Shown here: in pieces, positions 50,872-58,817 of the stretch | How the letters are laid out: the number at the start of each line of letters is the position of its first letter | Position numbering within the stretch: the stretch's first letter is position 1 | Source of the DNA: Pseudomonas sp. 8O | GTDB taxonomy: Bacteria > Pseudomonadota > Gammaproteobacteria > Pseudomonadales > Pseudomonadaceae | DNA length: 64,000 nt | Direction: 5' to 3' | Assembly: GCF_902506495.1 (NCBI RefSeq) | Contig: NZ_LR733267.1 | Location: 496,001 to 560,000, forward strand | Notes under the pieces: model-generated | Databases searched by the model: none | Seen by the model: only the letters and a program-made list of their open reading frames with translations | Told to the model about the DNA's origin: nothing | Program-made: the position numbers and the translations under genes

Positions 50872-51621
50872 CTATTCGCTGCGCAGACGCTTGGGCGTCA
50901 GGCCCATGTAGCGGCGCATGGCGGTGGTCAGCGCACTCTGACTGGAGAAACCGCACTCCTCGGCGATGCGTACCAACGGCAGGTTGCTTTCGCGCAGCAT
51001 GCGCGCAGCGCGGTCGAGGCGAGTCTGGAGCAGGTACTGGTGCGGCGTGAGGCCGACGCTGTCCTTGAACTGGGCGTGGAAGTGGCTGGGGCTGAGGCAC
51101 ATTTCCTGCGCCAGCTCGGCGACGCTGATGCGCCGCGCCAGGTGCTCGCCGATGTAATCATCCAGGCGCTGCAGATCCAGTGACCCTTGCGGCTGCCGGC
51201 GCTGTTCGCCGAACAGGCGCAGATGCAGGGCACGTAACAGAACACCGCCAAGAGAGCGCGCCAGGATCGAGTCACTGCCATAGCGCTCCAGCTCTGCGCC
51301 GGCATAGCTCAGCAGGTGCTGGAAATCGACATCGAGGGCGGGATAACGCGGTGTTTCGAAAAGACGGTGGAGCAGCTCCAGGTCTTCGCTGGGGGTGTCC
51401 TGTTCGTCCAGGTCGAGAATCAGCATGCGGTTGTCGCCCATACCGGCAAACTGGTGGGCGGCATCGCCCGGCACCAGGCAGGCGCGCATGCGGCACACCT
51501 CGCCACCACGACCGCCGACTTCGAATTCGGCGCGGCCGACCAGAGACATCACCAACTGGTGATGGTCATGGGCATGTTCATGGGCCTGTTCATCCAGGCG
51601 GATCACACGGGCTTGCAGCAT
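50872..51621 (-). CDS. AraC-family regulator with metal-rich cupin
   Basis: A 249-residue activator. N-terminal cupin with a His cluster (DEQAHEHAHDHHQLVMSLVG), a C-terminal pair of HTH motifs (SVAELAQEMCLSPSHFHAQF and VRIAEECGFSSQSALTTAMR). It lies upstream of the cupredoxin/c-di-GMP operon on the same strand, so it may control it, but this is inference. The target and effector are unknown. Confidence 0.9.
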   Translation of the reverse strand: MLQARVIRLDEQAHEHAHDHHQLVMSLVGRAEFEVGGRGGEVCRMRACLVPGDAAHQFAGMGDNRMLILDLDEQDTPSEDLELLHRLFETPRYPALDVDFQHLLSYAGAELERYGSDSILARSLGGVLLRALHLRLFGEQRRQPQGSLDLQRLDDYIGEHLARRISVAELAQEMCLSPSHFHAQFKDSVGLTPHQYLLQTRLDRAARMLRESNLPLVRIAEECGFSSQSALTTAMRRYMGLTPKRLRSE

Positions 51622-51882
51622 CGCAAAAGACTGGCGGCACGAAACAAGGGTTGCACTTTACTCCTTTCCAAGCAAAAACGCCGCAACCACCTATCAGCGA
51701 AATGGTTGCACCTATAGCAACCAATGCGCCTGACAACCAACGCACCAAGTCGCAGCTCCGAACACCTTCAGGCTCTATTACTGTGCATCCGGGAACCTTC
51801 GCTGAGCCGAATTACGCAGTCCCCGGCAAATGGCAGGAGAGTTGCTTCGCCCCTCTCGACCGACCACAACAAGCGAACCCCA

Positions 51883-52587
51883 ATGAGCGATGCCGCCCTC
51901 ATTTTTCTGACCCTGCTGGTCGTGCTGCTCATACTGAGCTACTGGCTCACCCACCGCGCGGAAAATCGCCAGTTGAAAGCCAGCAAACAGGCGGACACCG
52001 AGATCGTGCAGCGCTGCCTCGACCTGCTGCAGGCCCTGCAGAAACATCGCGGGCTGGGCGCGCAGCAGGATGCCGCGAGCGTCGCGCTGCGCAATGCGCA
52101 GGCGCAGCAGCTGGATCAGCTCTGGCTGAATTGGCCCGGTGCCAGCATGCAACTACCCCCTCTGCAACAACACTGGCCACAGTTGCGCCGCAAACCCGCC
52201 GACTTCGATGCGCACTGCCGACTGATCGAGACACTGCTGGCGGTGATCGAACAGCTCGAGGATCGTCTTTACCGTCAGCATCACCCCAGAATTCGCGGAA
52301 TCGGCGAGGCCTGCCGCTCGCTCGAAGACCTCGCCAGGCTGCGTGGCCTGGCGGTGCGCGCGGCCAATTACGAACGCTGCCCGCCCGGCCTGCAGATGCA
52401 ACTGCGCTTTCTCTGCAACCGCATGCTCGATCAGGAGCAGGACGCGCATCTGCTCGCGCTGATCGAGCGCCTGCAGAGTGATCTGATCGAGCCGGCGCAG
52501 ATTCGCCTGGCGCCCGGCGAGTGCTTCGCCCTGCTCACCCCACTGATCGAACAGCGTCTGCAGGGCATTCGCCTGAGCCTCGACTGA
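51883..52587 (+). CDS. Membrane-anchored helical protein of unknown function
   Basis: A 234-residue protein with one N-terminal membrane helix (LIFLTLLVVLLILSYWLTH) and a wholly helical soluble part. The segment LLQALQKHRGLGAQQ recalls the start of the nitrate-sensing NIT domain, but only loosely. Start at ATG 51883 (MSDAALIF); an upstream frame to 51724 is not convincing. It is on the same strand and 61 bases upstream of asrA; the heat-shock promoter of asrA sits just after its stop codon. Confidence 0.75.
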   Translation: MSDAALIFLTLLVVLLILSYWLTHRAENRQLKASKQADTEIVQRCLDLLQALQKHRGLGAQQDAASVALRNAQAQQLDQLWLNWPGASMQLPPLQQHWPQLRRKPADFDAHCRLIETLLAVIEQLEDRLYRQHHPRIRGIGEACRSLEDLARLRGLAVRAANYERCPPGLQMQLRFLCNRMLDQEQDAHLLALIERLQSDLIEPAQIRLAPGECFALLTPLIEQRLQGIRLSLD

Positions 52588-52591
52588 AACG

Positions 52592-52620
52592 TTGAAAAAA
52601 TCCCGAAGTCGCCCCATGTA
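52592..52620 (+). promoter_or_regulatory. Heat-shock (RpoH) promoter of asrA
   Basis: TTGAAA at 52592-52597 and CCCCATGTA at 52612-52620, with 15 bases between TTGAA and CCCCAT. This is a near-perfect match to the sigma-32 pattern TTGAA / CCCCATnT and lies 29-57 bases before the start codon. Confidence 0.85.
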
Positions 52621-52648
52621 GCACCCAACGTACACGCAAAGGTGCTCC

Positions 52649-55045
52649 ATGAACGATCAGGACAACACCCCGGAAGCCGTCGAAGTTCACGCCCAGGCCA
52701 GCAGCACTGGCCTGGTATTGCCCGCGCAGCAGTTGCCGGACAAGCTCTACATCATCCCCATCCACAACCGCCCGTTCTTCCCGGCGCAGGTTTTGCCGGT
52801 AATCGTCAATCAGCAGCCCTGGGGCCGCACGCTGACGCGCGTCGGCAACACCGAGCACAAATGCATGGCGGTGTTCTTCGTCGATACCCCACCGGACGAG
52901 CACGGTGAGTTCGACCTGGCCAGCCTGCCCGAGCACGGCACCCTGGTGCGTGTACACCACGTCAGCGAAGAAGGCGGCAAACTGCAGTTCGTCGCCCAGG
53001 GCCTGACCCGCGTGCGCATTCGCGGCTGGCTGAGCCGTCGCGGCCCATACCTGGCCGAAGTCGAATATCCACAGGCGCCGGCCGACCCGCGTGACGAGGT
53101 CAAGGCCTACGGCATGGCGCTGATCAATGCAATCAAGGAACTGCTGCCGCTCAACCCGCTGTACAGCGAGGAGCTGAAGAACTACCTGAACCGTTTCAGC
53201 CCTAACGATCCGTCGCCACTCACCGATTTCGCTGCCGCACTGACCACCGCCTCCGGTCATGAGCTGCAGGAAGTGCTGGATACCGTGCCCATGCTCAAGC
53301 GCATGGAGAAGGTGCTGCCGCTGCTGCGCAAGGAGGTCGAGGTCGGCCGCCTGCAGAAAGAGCTGTCGGCAGAGGTGAACAAGCAGATCGGCGAACGCCA
53401 GCGCGAATTCTTCCTCAAGGAGCAGCTCAAGCTGATCCAGCAGGAGCTGGGCATCAGCAAGGACGACAAGAGCGCGGATCGCGAGGAATTTCTTGCCCGC
53501 CTCGAAGGCAAGACCCTGCCTGCACCGGCGCAGAAGCGCATCGACGAGGAGTTGAACAAGCTGTCGATCCTCGAGACCGGCTCGCCCGAGTACGCCGTCA
53601 CGCGCAATTATCTGGACTGGGCCACCGCCCTGCCCTGGGGTGTACAGGGCCAGGACAAGCTCGATCTAGGCCGCGCGCGCAAGGTGCTGGACAAGCACCA
53701 TGCCGGCATGGACGACATCAAGCAGCGCATCACCGAGTTCCTCGCCGTCGGCGCCTTCAAGGGCGAGATCGCCGGTTCCATCGTGCTGCTGGTCGGCCCG
53801 CCCGGCGTGGGCAAGACCAGCATCGGCAAGTCCATTGCCGAATCCCTCGACCGGCCATTCTACCGTTTCTCGGTAGGCGGCATGCGCGACGAGGCGGAGA
53901 TCAAGGGCCATCGCCGCACCTACATCGGCGCCATGCCCGGCAAGCTGGTGCAGGCGCTGAAGGAAGCCGAGGTGATGAACCCAGTGATCATGCTCGACGA
54001 GATCGACAAGATGGGCACCAGCTACCAGGGCGACCCCGCCTCGGCGCTCCTGGAAACGCTGGACCCGGAGCAGAACGTCGAATTCCTCGACCACTACCTG
54101 GACCTGCGCCTGGACCTGTCCAAGGTGCTGTTCGTCTGCACCGCCAACACCCTCGACTCCATCCCCGGGCCGTTGCTCGACCGCATGGAAGTGATCCGCC
54201 TGTCCGGCTACATCACCGAGGAAAAAATCGCCATCGCCAAGCGCCATCTGTGGCCCAAGCAGTTGGAAAAGGCGGGTGTACCGAAAGCGCGCCTATCCAT
54301 CAGCGACGCGGCGCTGCGTGCAGTGATCGAGGGCTACGCCCGCGAAGCCGGCGTGCGTCAGCTGGAGAAACAGCTGGGCAAGCTGGTGCGCAAGTCGGTG
54401 GTGAAGTTGCTGGACGATCCCGAGGCGAAGATTCGCATCGGCGCCAAGGACCTGGAGCAAGCGCTGGGCATGCCGGTGTTCCGCAACGAGCGGGTATTGG
54501 CCGGCACCGGGGTGATCACCGGGCTGGCCTGGACCAGCATGGGCGGCGCCACCCTGCCGATCGAGGCGACGCGCATTCATACGCTCAATCGCGGCTTCAA
54601 GCTTACCGGCCAACTCGGCGAGGTCATGAAGGAATCGGCGGAGATCGCCTACAGCTACGTCAGCTCGCACCTCAAGCAGTTCGGTGGCGACCCGACCTTC
54701 TTCGACCAGGCCTTCGTCCACCTGCACGTGCCGGAAGGTGCCACACCCAAGGACGGCCCCAGCGCCGGCATCACCATGGCCAGCGCCCTGCTCTCCCTGG
54801 CGCGCAACCAGGCACCGAAGAAAGGCGTGGCCATGACTGGCGAACTGACCCTCACCGGCCAGGTGTTGCCCATCGGCGGCGTGCGCGAGAAGGTGATCGC
54901 GGCGCGCCGGCAGAAGATCTTTGAACTGATCCTGCCGGAGGCCAACCGCGGCAGCTACGAGGAACTACCGGACTACCTCAAGGAAGGCCTGACCGTGCAC
55001 TTCGCCAAACGCTATGGCGACGTAGCCAAGTTGTTGTTCGACTGA
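52649..55045 (+). CDS. asrA: AsrA-type Lon protease (second Lon)
   Basis: A 798-residue ATP-dependent protease. Substrate-binding LAN domain about 25-230, AAA+ domain with Walker A GPPGVGKTS and Walker B VIMLDEIDKM, sensor residues near LLDRMEV, then the catalytic dyad: Ser in KDGPSAGIT and Lys in VREKVIAAR. It matches the stress-induced P. aeruginosa AsrA better than housekeeping LonA (length, N-terminal extension LPAQQLPDKLYIIPIHNRPFF and the adjacent icp gene). Heat induction is predicted by the upstream promoter. It degrades misfolded proteins in the cytoplasm. Confidence 0.95.
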   Translation: MNDQDNTPEAVEVHAQASSTGLVLPAQQLPDKLYIIPIHNRPFFPAQVLPVIVNQQPWGRTLTRVGNTEHKCMAVFFVDTPPDEHGEFDLASLPEHGTLVRVHHVSEEGGKLQFVAQGLTRVRIRGWLSRRGPYLAEVEYPQAPADPRDEVKAYGMALINAIKELLPLNPLYSEELKNYLNRFSPNDPSPLTDFAAALTTASGHELQEVLDTVPMLKRMEKVLPLLRKEVEVGRLQKELSAEVNKQIGERQREFFLKEQLKLIQQELGISKDDKSADREEFLARLEGKTLPAPAQKRIDEELNKLSILETGSPEYAVTRNYLDWATALPWGVQGQDKLDLGRARKVLDKHHAGMDDIKQRITEFLAVGAFKGEIAGSIVLLVGPPGVGKTSIGKSIAESLDRPFYRFSVGGMRDEAEIKGHRRTYIGAMPGKLVQALKEAEVMNPVIMLDEIDKMGTSYQGDPASALLETLDPEQNVEFLDHYLDLRLDLSKVLFVCTANTLDSIPGPLLDRMEVIRLSGYITEEKIAIAKRHLWPKQLEKAGVPKARLSISDAALRAVIEGYAREAGVRQLEKQLGKLVRKSVVKLLDDPEAKIRIGAKDLEQALGMPVFRNERVLAGTGVITGLAWTSMGGATLPIEATRIHTLNRGFKLTGQLGEVMKESAEIAYSYVSSHLKQFGGDPTFFDQAFVHLHVPEGATPKDGPSAGITMASALLSLARNQAPKKGVAMTGELTLTGQVLPIGGVREKVIAARRQKIFELILPEANRGSYEELPDYLKEGLTVHFAKRYGDVAKLLFD

Positions 55046-55049
55046 CCGA

Positions 55050-55070
55050 GGTGCGCACGGCGCACCCTAC
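55050..55070. repeat. REP-like element after asrA
   Basis: GGTGCGCAC...GCGCACCCTAC palindromic unit 4 bases after the asrA stop. Same unit as at 11492, 31580 and 57643. Confidence 0.65.
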
Positions 55071-55133
55071 GGCTCGCGTGCCGCCCCCCGGTGCGGCTAT
55101 GCTGGGCCAGTTTTTGTTCGACTGGAGTTCGTC

Positions 55134-55526
55134 ATGCACGCCACCTTGCGCCTGCTTATTCTGCCCGCCCTGGCCCTGCTTACGGCCTGCGCCCATCAAT
55201 CCGGTACGCTGGAATTGAAGAAGGACCGGCAGTGCCCGCTGACGCTGAACAAGGGCCAGCAACTGATTCTCAGCCTGCCCAGCAACCCCACCACCGGCTT
55301 TCGCTGGGAGGTGCGCGACGCGGCGCCGAACGTGCTGCAAAGTCTTGGCCCGGAGGTGTACAGCAATCCGGAAGACGCCGGGCTGGTGGGTGCTGGGGGC
55401 ATCTCCACCTGGCGCTTTACCGCTCGCGAACCGGGCGAAGGCCGGCTGCTGCTGACCTACCAGCAGCCCTGGGAACCGAACGTGCCGCCGGCCGAAACCT
55501 TCGAGTGTGAACTGCGGGTGAAGTGA
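55134..55526 (+). CDS. icp: Chagasin-type (I42) peptidase inhibitor lipoprotein
   Basis: A 130-residue inhibitor of papain-family cysteine peptidases. The three inhibitory loops are visible: NPTTGFRW, VGAGGISTW and QQPWEP. A lipoprotein signal with lipobox LLTAC (Cys about residue 19) places it in the outer envelope. It lies 88 bp after asrA, the same order as in P. aeruginosa, where it is called Icp. It may protect against host or self proteases. Confidence 0.93.
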   Translation: MHATLRLLILPALALLTACAHQSGTLELKKDRQCPLTLNKGQQLILSLPSNPTTGFRWEVRDAAPNVLQSLGPEVYSNPEDAGLVGAGGISTWRFTAREPGEGRLLLTYQQPWEPNVPPAETFECELRVK

Positions 55527-55550
55527 GCGAGGCCGCGCCAGGCACAGCTT

Positions 55551-55612
55551 CTGTGGGAGGGGCTTCAGCAGCGACGAATCGAAGCGAATCGCCGCTAAAG
55601 CGCCTCCCACGG
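55551..55612. repeat. REP-like palindrome (GTGGGAGG type)
   Basis: GTGGGAGG at 55553-55560 pairs with CCTCCCAC at 55603-55610, with partial pairing inside. First of three unrelated palindromes in the icp - ABC exporter gap. Confidence 0.65.
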
Positions 55613-55616
55613 AACC

Positions 55617-55668
55617 GTAGGGCGGGTGCAACCCGCCACCCCTTCATGGCGGGTTGCACCCGCCCTAC
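55617..55668. repeat. Perfect 22-bp palindrome (GTAGGGCGGGTG type)
   Basis: Two perfect 22-bp arms (55617-55638 and 55647-55668) with an 8-base loop. It opens GTAGGGCGGGTGCAACCC. Confidence 0.85.
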
Positions 55669-55678
55669 ATGCTTATCG

Positions 55679-55697
55679 ATCCACCTCGTTGGTGGAT
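55679..55697. repeat. Small hairpin ATCCACC/GGTGGAT
   Basis: 7-bp arms around a 5-base loop, between two larger palindromes. Confidence 0.45.
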
Positions 55698-55760
55698 GAA
55701 AAAAACGACCATGCTGAAATGAACGAGGAGCGCATGGTGCGCCCCTTCGTTTCTACCGTT

Positions 55761-55834
55761 TCGCGGCTGAAGCCGCTCCTACAGTCAAAGGCGCACACCA
55801 CCTTACCCGAGCGTAGGAGCGGCTTCAGCCGCGA
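55761..55834. repeat. REP pair (GTAGGAGCGGCTTC type)
   Basis: Two perfect 22-bp arms, 55761-55782 and 55813-55834, of the classic Pseudomonas GTAGGAGCGGCTTCAGCCGCGA motif, separated by 30 bases. Confidence 0.85.
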
Positions 55835-55855
55835 ATGCCGCGCTCGCGCCCGGCA

Positions 55856-56617
55856 TCAACTCTTGAGCCGGTAACCGGTCTTGAAGATCCAGCCCACCAG
55901 CAAAATGCACAGCGCCAGAAAGCCCAGCACCATCGCCAGGCTGACGCCGACATTGACGTCGGAAACGCCGTAGAAGCTCCAGCGGAACGCGCTGATCAGG
56001 TACACCACCGGGTTGAACAGGGTCACCGTCTGCCAGGCCGGCGGCAGCATGCTGATCGAATAGAAGGCGCCGCCCAGGAAGGTCAGCGGCGTGACGATCA
56101 GCGCCGGGACGATCTGCAGCTTCTCCCAGCCATCGGCCCACACGCCGATGATGAAGCCGAACAGGCTGAAGGTCAGCGCCGTCAGCACCAGAAACGCCGC
56201 CATCCAGATGGGATGCTGAATCTCGAAATCGACGAAAAGTCGCGCCGTGAGCAGGATGATGAGACCAAGGATCACCGACTTGGTCGCCGCCGCGCCAACA
56301 TAGCCGATCAATATCTCCAGGTAGGACACCGGCGCCGACAGCAGCTCGTAGATGCTCCCGGAATACTTGGGCATGTAGATGCCGAACGAAGCGTTGGAAA
56401 TGCTCTCGGTCAGCAGCGCCAACATGATCAGCCCCGGAATGATGAAGGCGCCGTAACTCACGCCCTGCACCTGGGTCATGCTCGAACCGATGGCCGAACC
56501 GAATACCACAAAATACAGCGAGGTGCTGATCACCGGCGTGGCAATGCTCTGCAGCAGGGTGCGCCAGGTGCGCGCCAGCTCGAACAGGTAGATGGCCTTG
56601 ATGGCATACAGGTTCAT
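55856..56617 (-). CDS. ABC-2 type transporter permease
   Basis: A 253-residue permease of the YadH/ABC-2 family with six helices; typical parts are YGAFIIPGLIMLALLTESISN, YMPKYSGSIYELLSAPVSYLE and VTPLTFLGGAFYSISMLPP. It exports an unknown substrate with the ATPase encoded just upstream. Its start overlaps the ATPase stop by 4 bases. Confidence 0.93.
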   Translation of the reverse strand: MNLYAIKAIYLFELARTWRTLLQSIATPVISTSLYFVVFGSAIGSSMTQVQGVSYGAFIIPGLIMLALLTESISNASFGIYMPKYSGSIYELLSAPVSYLEILIGYVGAAATKSVILGLIILLTARLFVDFEIQHPIWMAAFLVLTALTFSLFGFIIGVWADGWEKLQIVPALIVTPLTFLGGAFYSISMLPPAWQTVTLFNPVVYLISAFRWSFYGVSDVNVGVSLAMVLGFLALCILLVGWIFKTGYRLKS

Positions 56618-57543
56618 GCGCGCGACTCCTCCAGCAATGAAACGAAAATCTCCTCCAGCGAACTCTGGCTCGACTGCAGGTCCTTGAAGTCGATGCCGTG
56701 CTGAGCGAGCTCACGCAGCAGTTCGGCGATACCGGTGTTCTCGTGCTGGGCATCGAAGGTGAACACCAGCGCATGACCCTGATCCACCAGCTCCAGACCA
56801 TAACGCGCCAGCTCGGCCGGCACGCATGACAGAGGCTGCTGCAGGTGCAGGGTCAGTTGCTTCTTGCCCAGCTTGTGCATCAGCACCTGCTTGTCTTCCA
56901 CCAGGATGATCCGGCCCTTGCTGATCACCCCGATGCGGTCGGCCATTTCCTCGGCCTCTTCGATGTAGTGGGTGGTCAGGATGATGGTCACACCGCGCTC
57001 GCGCAGGCGCCGCACCATGTTCCACATGTCGCGGCGCAGCTCGACGTCGACACCGGCGGTAGGCTCATCAAGGAAGAGAATCTGCGGCTCGTGCGAGAGG
57101 GCCTTGGCGATCATCACCCGGCGCTTCATGCCGCCGGACAGTTCCATGATCTTGGCGTCCCGCTTGTCCCACAGCGACAGGTCCTTGAGCAGTTGCTCCA
57201 GATAGGCCGGATCGGGCTTCTTGCCGAACAGACCACGGCTGAACTTGACCGTCGCCCAGACGGTTTCGAACACGTCGCTGACCAGCTCCTGCGGCACCAG
57301 GCCAATCTGCGAGCGGGCCGCGCGGTAGTCACGGACGATGTCGTGGCCAGCCACCAGCACCCGGCCCTCGCCCGGATTGACGATGCCGCAGATGATGCTG
57401 ATCAGGGTGGTCTTGCCCGCGCCGTTGGGGCCGAGCAAGGCGAAGATCTCGCCCTGGCGAATGTCCAGGTCGATGCCCTGCAGGGCCGGGTGCCCGGACG
57501 CATAGATCTTGTTCAGTTGCGAAATGGAGATGACCGACTGCAC
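56614..57543 (-). CDS. ABC transporter ATPase (YadG-like)
   Basis: A 309-residue ABC-2 partner ATPase. Walker A LGPNGAGKTTL, signature ELSGGMKRRVMIAKAL, Walker B ILFLDEPTAGVD and switch His in LTTHYIEEAEEMADR. The C-terminal 80 residues form the domain common in drug exporters. The start is most likely the GTG at 57543 (reads MQSVISISQLNK); an ATG reading from 57612 adds 23 unlikely residues. Forms a two-gene unit with the permease. Confidence 0.92.
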   Translation of the reverse strand: MQSVISISQLNKIYASGHPALQGIDLDIRQGEIFALLGPNGAGKTTLISIICGIVNPGEGRVLVAGHDIVRDYRAARSQIGLVPQELVSDVFETVWATVKFSRGLFGKKPDPAYLEQLLKDLSLWDKRDAKIMELSGGMKRRVMIAKALSHEPQILFLDEPTAGVDVELRRDMWNMVRRLRERGVTIILTTHYIEEAEEMADRIGVISKGRIILVEDKQVLMHKLGKKQLTLHLQQPLSCVPAELARYGLELVDQGHALVFTFDAQHENTGIAELLRELAQHGIDFKDLQSSQSSLEEIFVSLLEESRA

Positions 57544-57849
57544 GGTGAGAGTCCTTGCCTGCGGAAAAACCACAGAGTGTAGAGCCTGACCACCCAGGCA
57601 GGGCAAGTGCATTATTGGTTCGCAGTGGCAAGCATCTGGCCGGTAGGGTGCGCTGTGCGCACCAAGACAGGTGTGTTACTCGGTGCGCACAGCCTGGGCG
57701 ACCCCGCGATACCCTGCCCAAGGCATAGCGGGATAACCCGGCGCGCTTGTGGCGCGCCGGTGCTGCAGGTGAGGTTGAGGGAGAAGCGGCCGCAGCGCTT
57801 GTGGCGTTGCGGCGATAAGCGTGGCGACAGGCGCCGTCACGCAAATGGG
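57544..57849. other. 306-bp gap with palindromic sequence
   Basis: Contains a REP-like pair (57643-57693) and a GC-rich hairpin CCGGCGCGC/GCGCGCCGG at 57738-57760. No gene is seen; the promoter of the ABC exporter must lie in the left part. Confidence 0.5.
57643..57693. repeat. REP-like pair
   Basis: GCTGTGCGCACC at 57652-57663 faces GGTGCGCACAGC at 57682-57693 (perfect 12-bp), preceded by GTAGGGTGC. Shares its unit with 11492, 31580 and 55050. Confidence 0.75.
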
Positions 57850-58791
57850 TTACAACGGCGTCAGCAACTGGCCGGTGGCGATGAAGGCACGCAGGTTGTC
57901 CAGCACCAGATCGGCCATCTGCTGGCGGGTCTCGACGCTCGCGCTGCCGACGTGCGGCAACAGCACCACGTTGTCCAGCTCACGCAATGCAGCCGGCACC
58001 TGAGGTTCGCGCTCGAAGACGTCGAGGCCCGCACCGCCAATCACACCCTTTTTCAGTGCTGTGATCAGTGCGCTCTCTTCAACAACCGAGCCGCGCGCCA
58101 CGTTGATCAGGAAGCCATCAGGCCCCAGCGCTTCGAGCACCTCGGCGTTGATCAGGTGATGGGTGGCCTTGCCGCCAGGGCAGGTCAGCACCAGGAAGTC
58201 CGCCCAGCGCGCCAGTGCCAGCAGATCGGGTTCGTGCTGATAAGCGCTGCCCTCGACCGCACGGCGGTTGTGGTAACGCACCGGCATGGAGAACCCCGAG
58301 GCGCGCAACGCTACTGCTTCACCGATGCGGCCGAGGCCGACGATGCCCAGGCGCTTGCCGCTGACCCGACGCGCCAGCGGGAAGCCCGTGGTGCTGCTCC
58401 AGGCGCCGCTGCGCACGAAGCGATCCGCTTCGGACAGACGCCGCGCGCTGTCGATCATCAGGCCCATGGCCAGATCAGCCACGCAGTCGTTGAGCACGTC
58501 CGGCGTGGTGCTGAGGGCGATGCCACGGTCACGCAGCAGCTCCAGCGGATAAGGATCGTAGCCGACACCGAAGCTGCAGATGGCGCGCAGATTCGGCAGC
58601 AGCGCCAGCTGATCAGCCGTGCAGCCAAAACGCGCCGAAGACACCATGTAGATGAACTGCTCGCCCTGCTCGCGCAGAAAGGCCAGTGGCTCGGCCTGCT
58701 GCCAGAGCGCACTGACCTCGTATTCGTCGGCCAGCTCGCGATTGAAGCGTTCGCTCAGCGGGCCGATCTGCAGCACCTTGAGTTTGCTCAT
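57850..58791 (-). CDS. D-2-hydroxyacid dehydrogenase
   Basis: A 313-residue NAD(P)-dependent dehydrogenase of the GyaR/GhrB group, reducing glyoxylate, hydroxypyruvate or similar 2-keto acids. Cofactor motif LGIVGLGRIGEAVALRA, and catalytic Arg (NVARGSVV), Glu (DVFEREP) and His (LLPHVGSAS). Start at 58791 (MSKLKVLQ) after a strong AGGAGG. It is the last gene of the hexarate cluster, 26 bp after the FAD oxidase gene. Confidence 0.93.
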   Translation of the reverse strand: MSKLKVLQIGPLSERFNRELADEYEVSALWQQAEPLAFLREQGEQFIYMVSSARFGCTADQLALLPNLRAICSFGVGYDPYPLELLRDRGIALSTTPDVLNDCVADLAMGLMIDSARRLSEADRFVRSGAWSSTTGFPLARRVSGKRLGIVGLGRIGEAVALRASGFSMPVRYHNRRAVEGSAYQHEPDLLALARWADFLVLTCPGGKATHHLINAEVLEALGPDGFLINVARGSVVEESALITALKKGVIGGAGLDVFEREPQVPAALRELDNVVLLPHVGSASVETRQQMADLVLDNLRAFIATGQLLTPL

Positions 58792-58817
58792 GGATCCTCC
58801 TGTTTCGATCATGCGTT

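Noticed and set aside
55527..55855. Repeated palindromes considered as a CRISPR array
   Set aside because: The units are palindromic, differ from each other and have no regular spacers.
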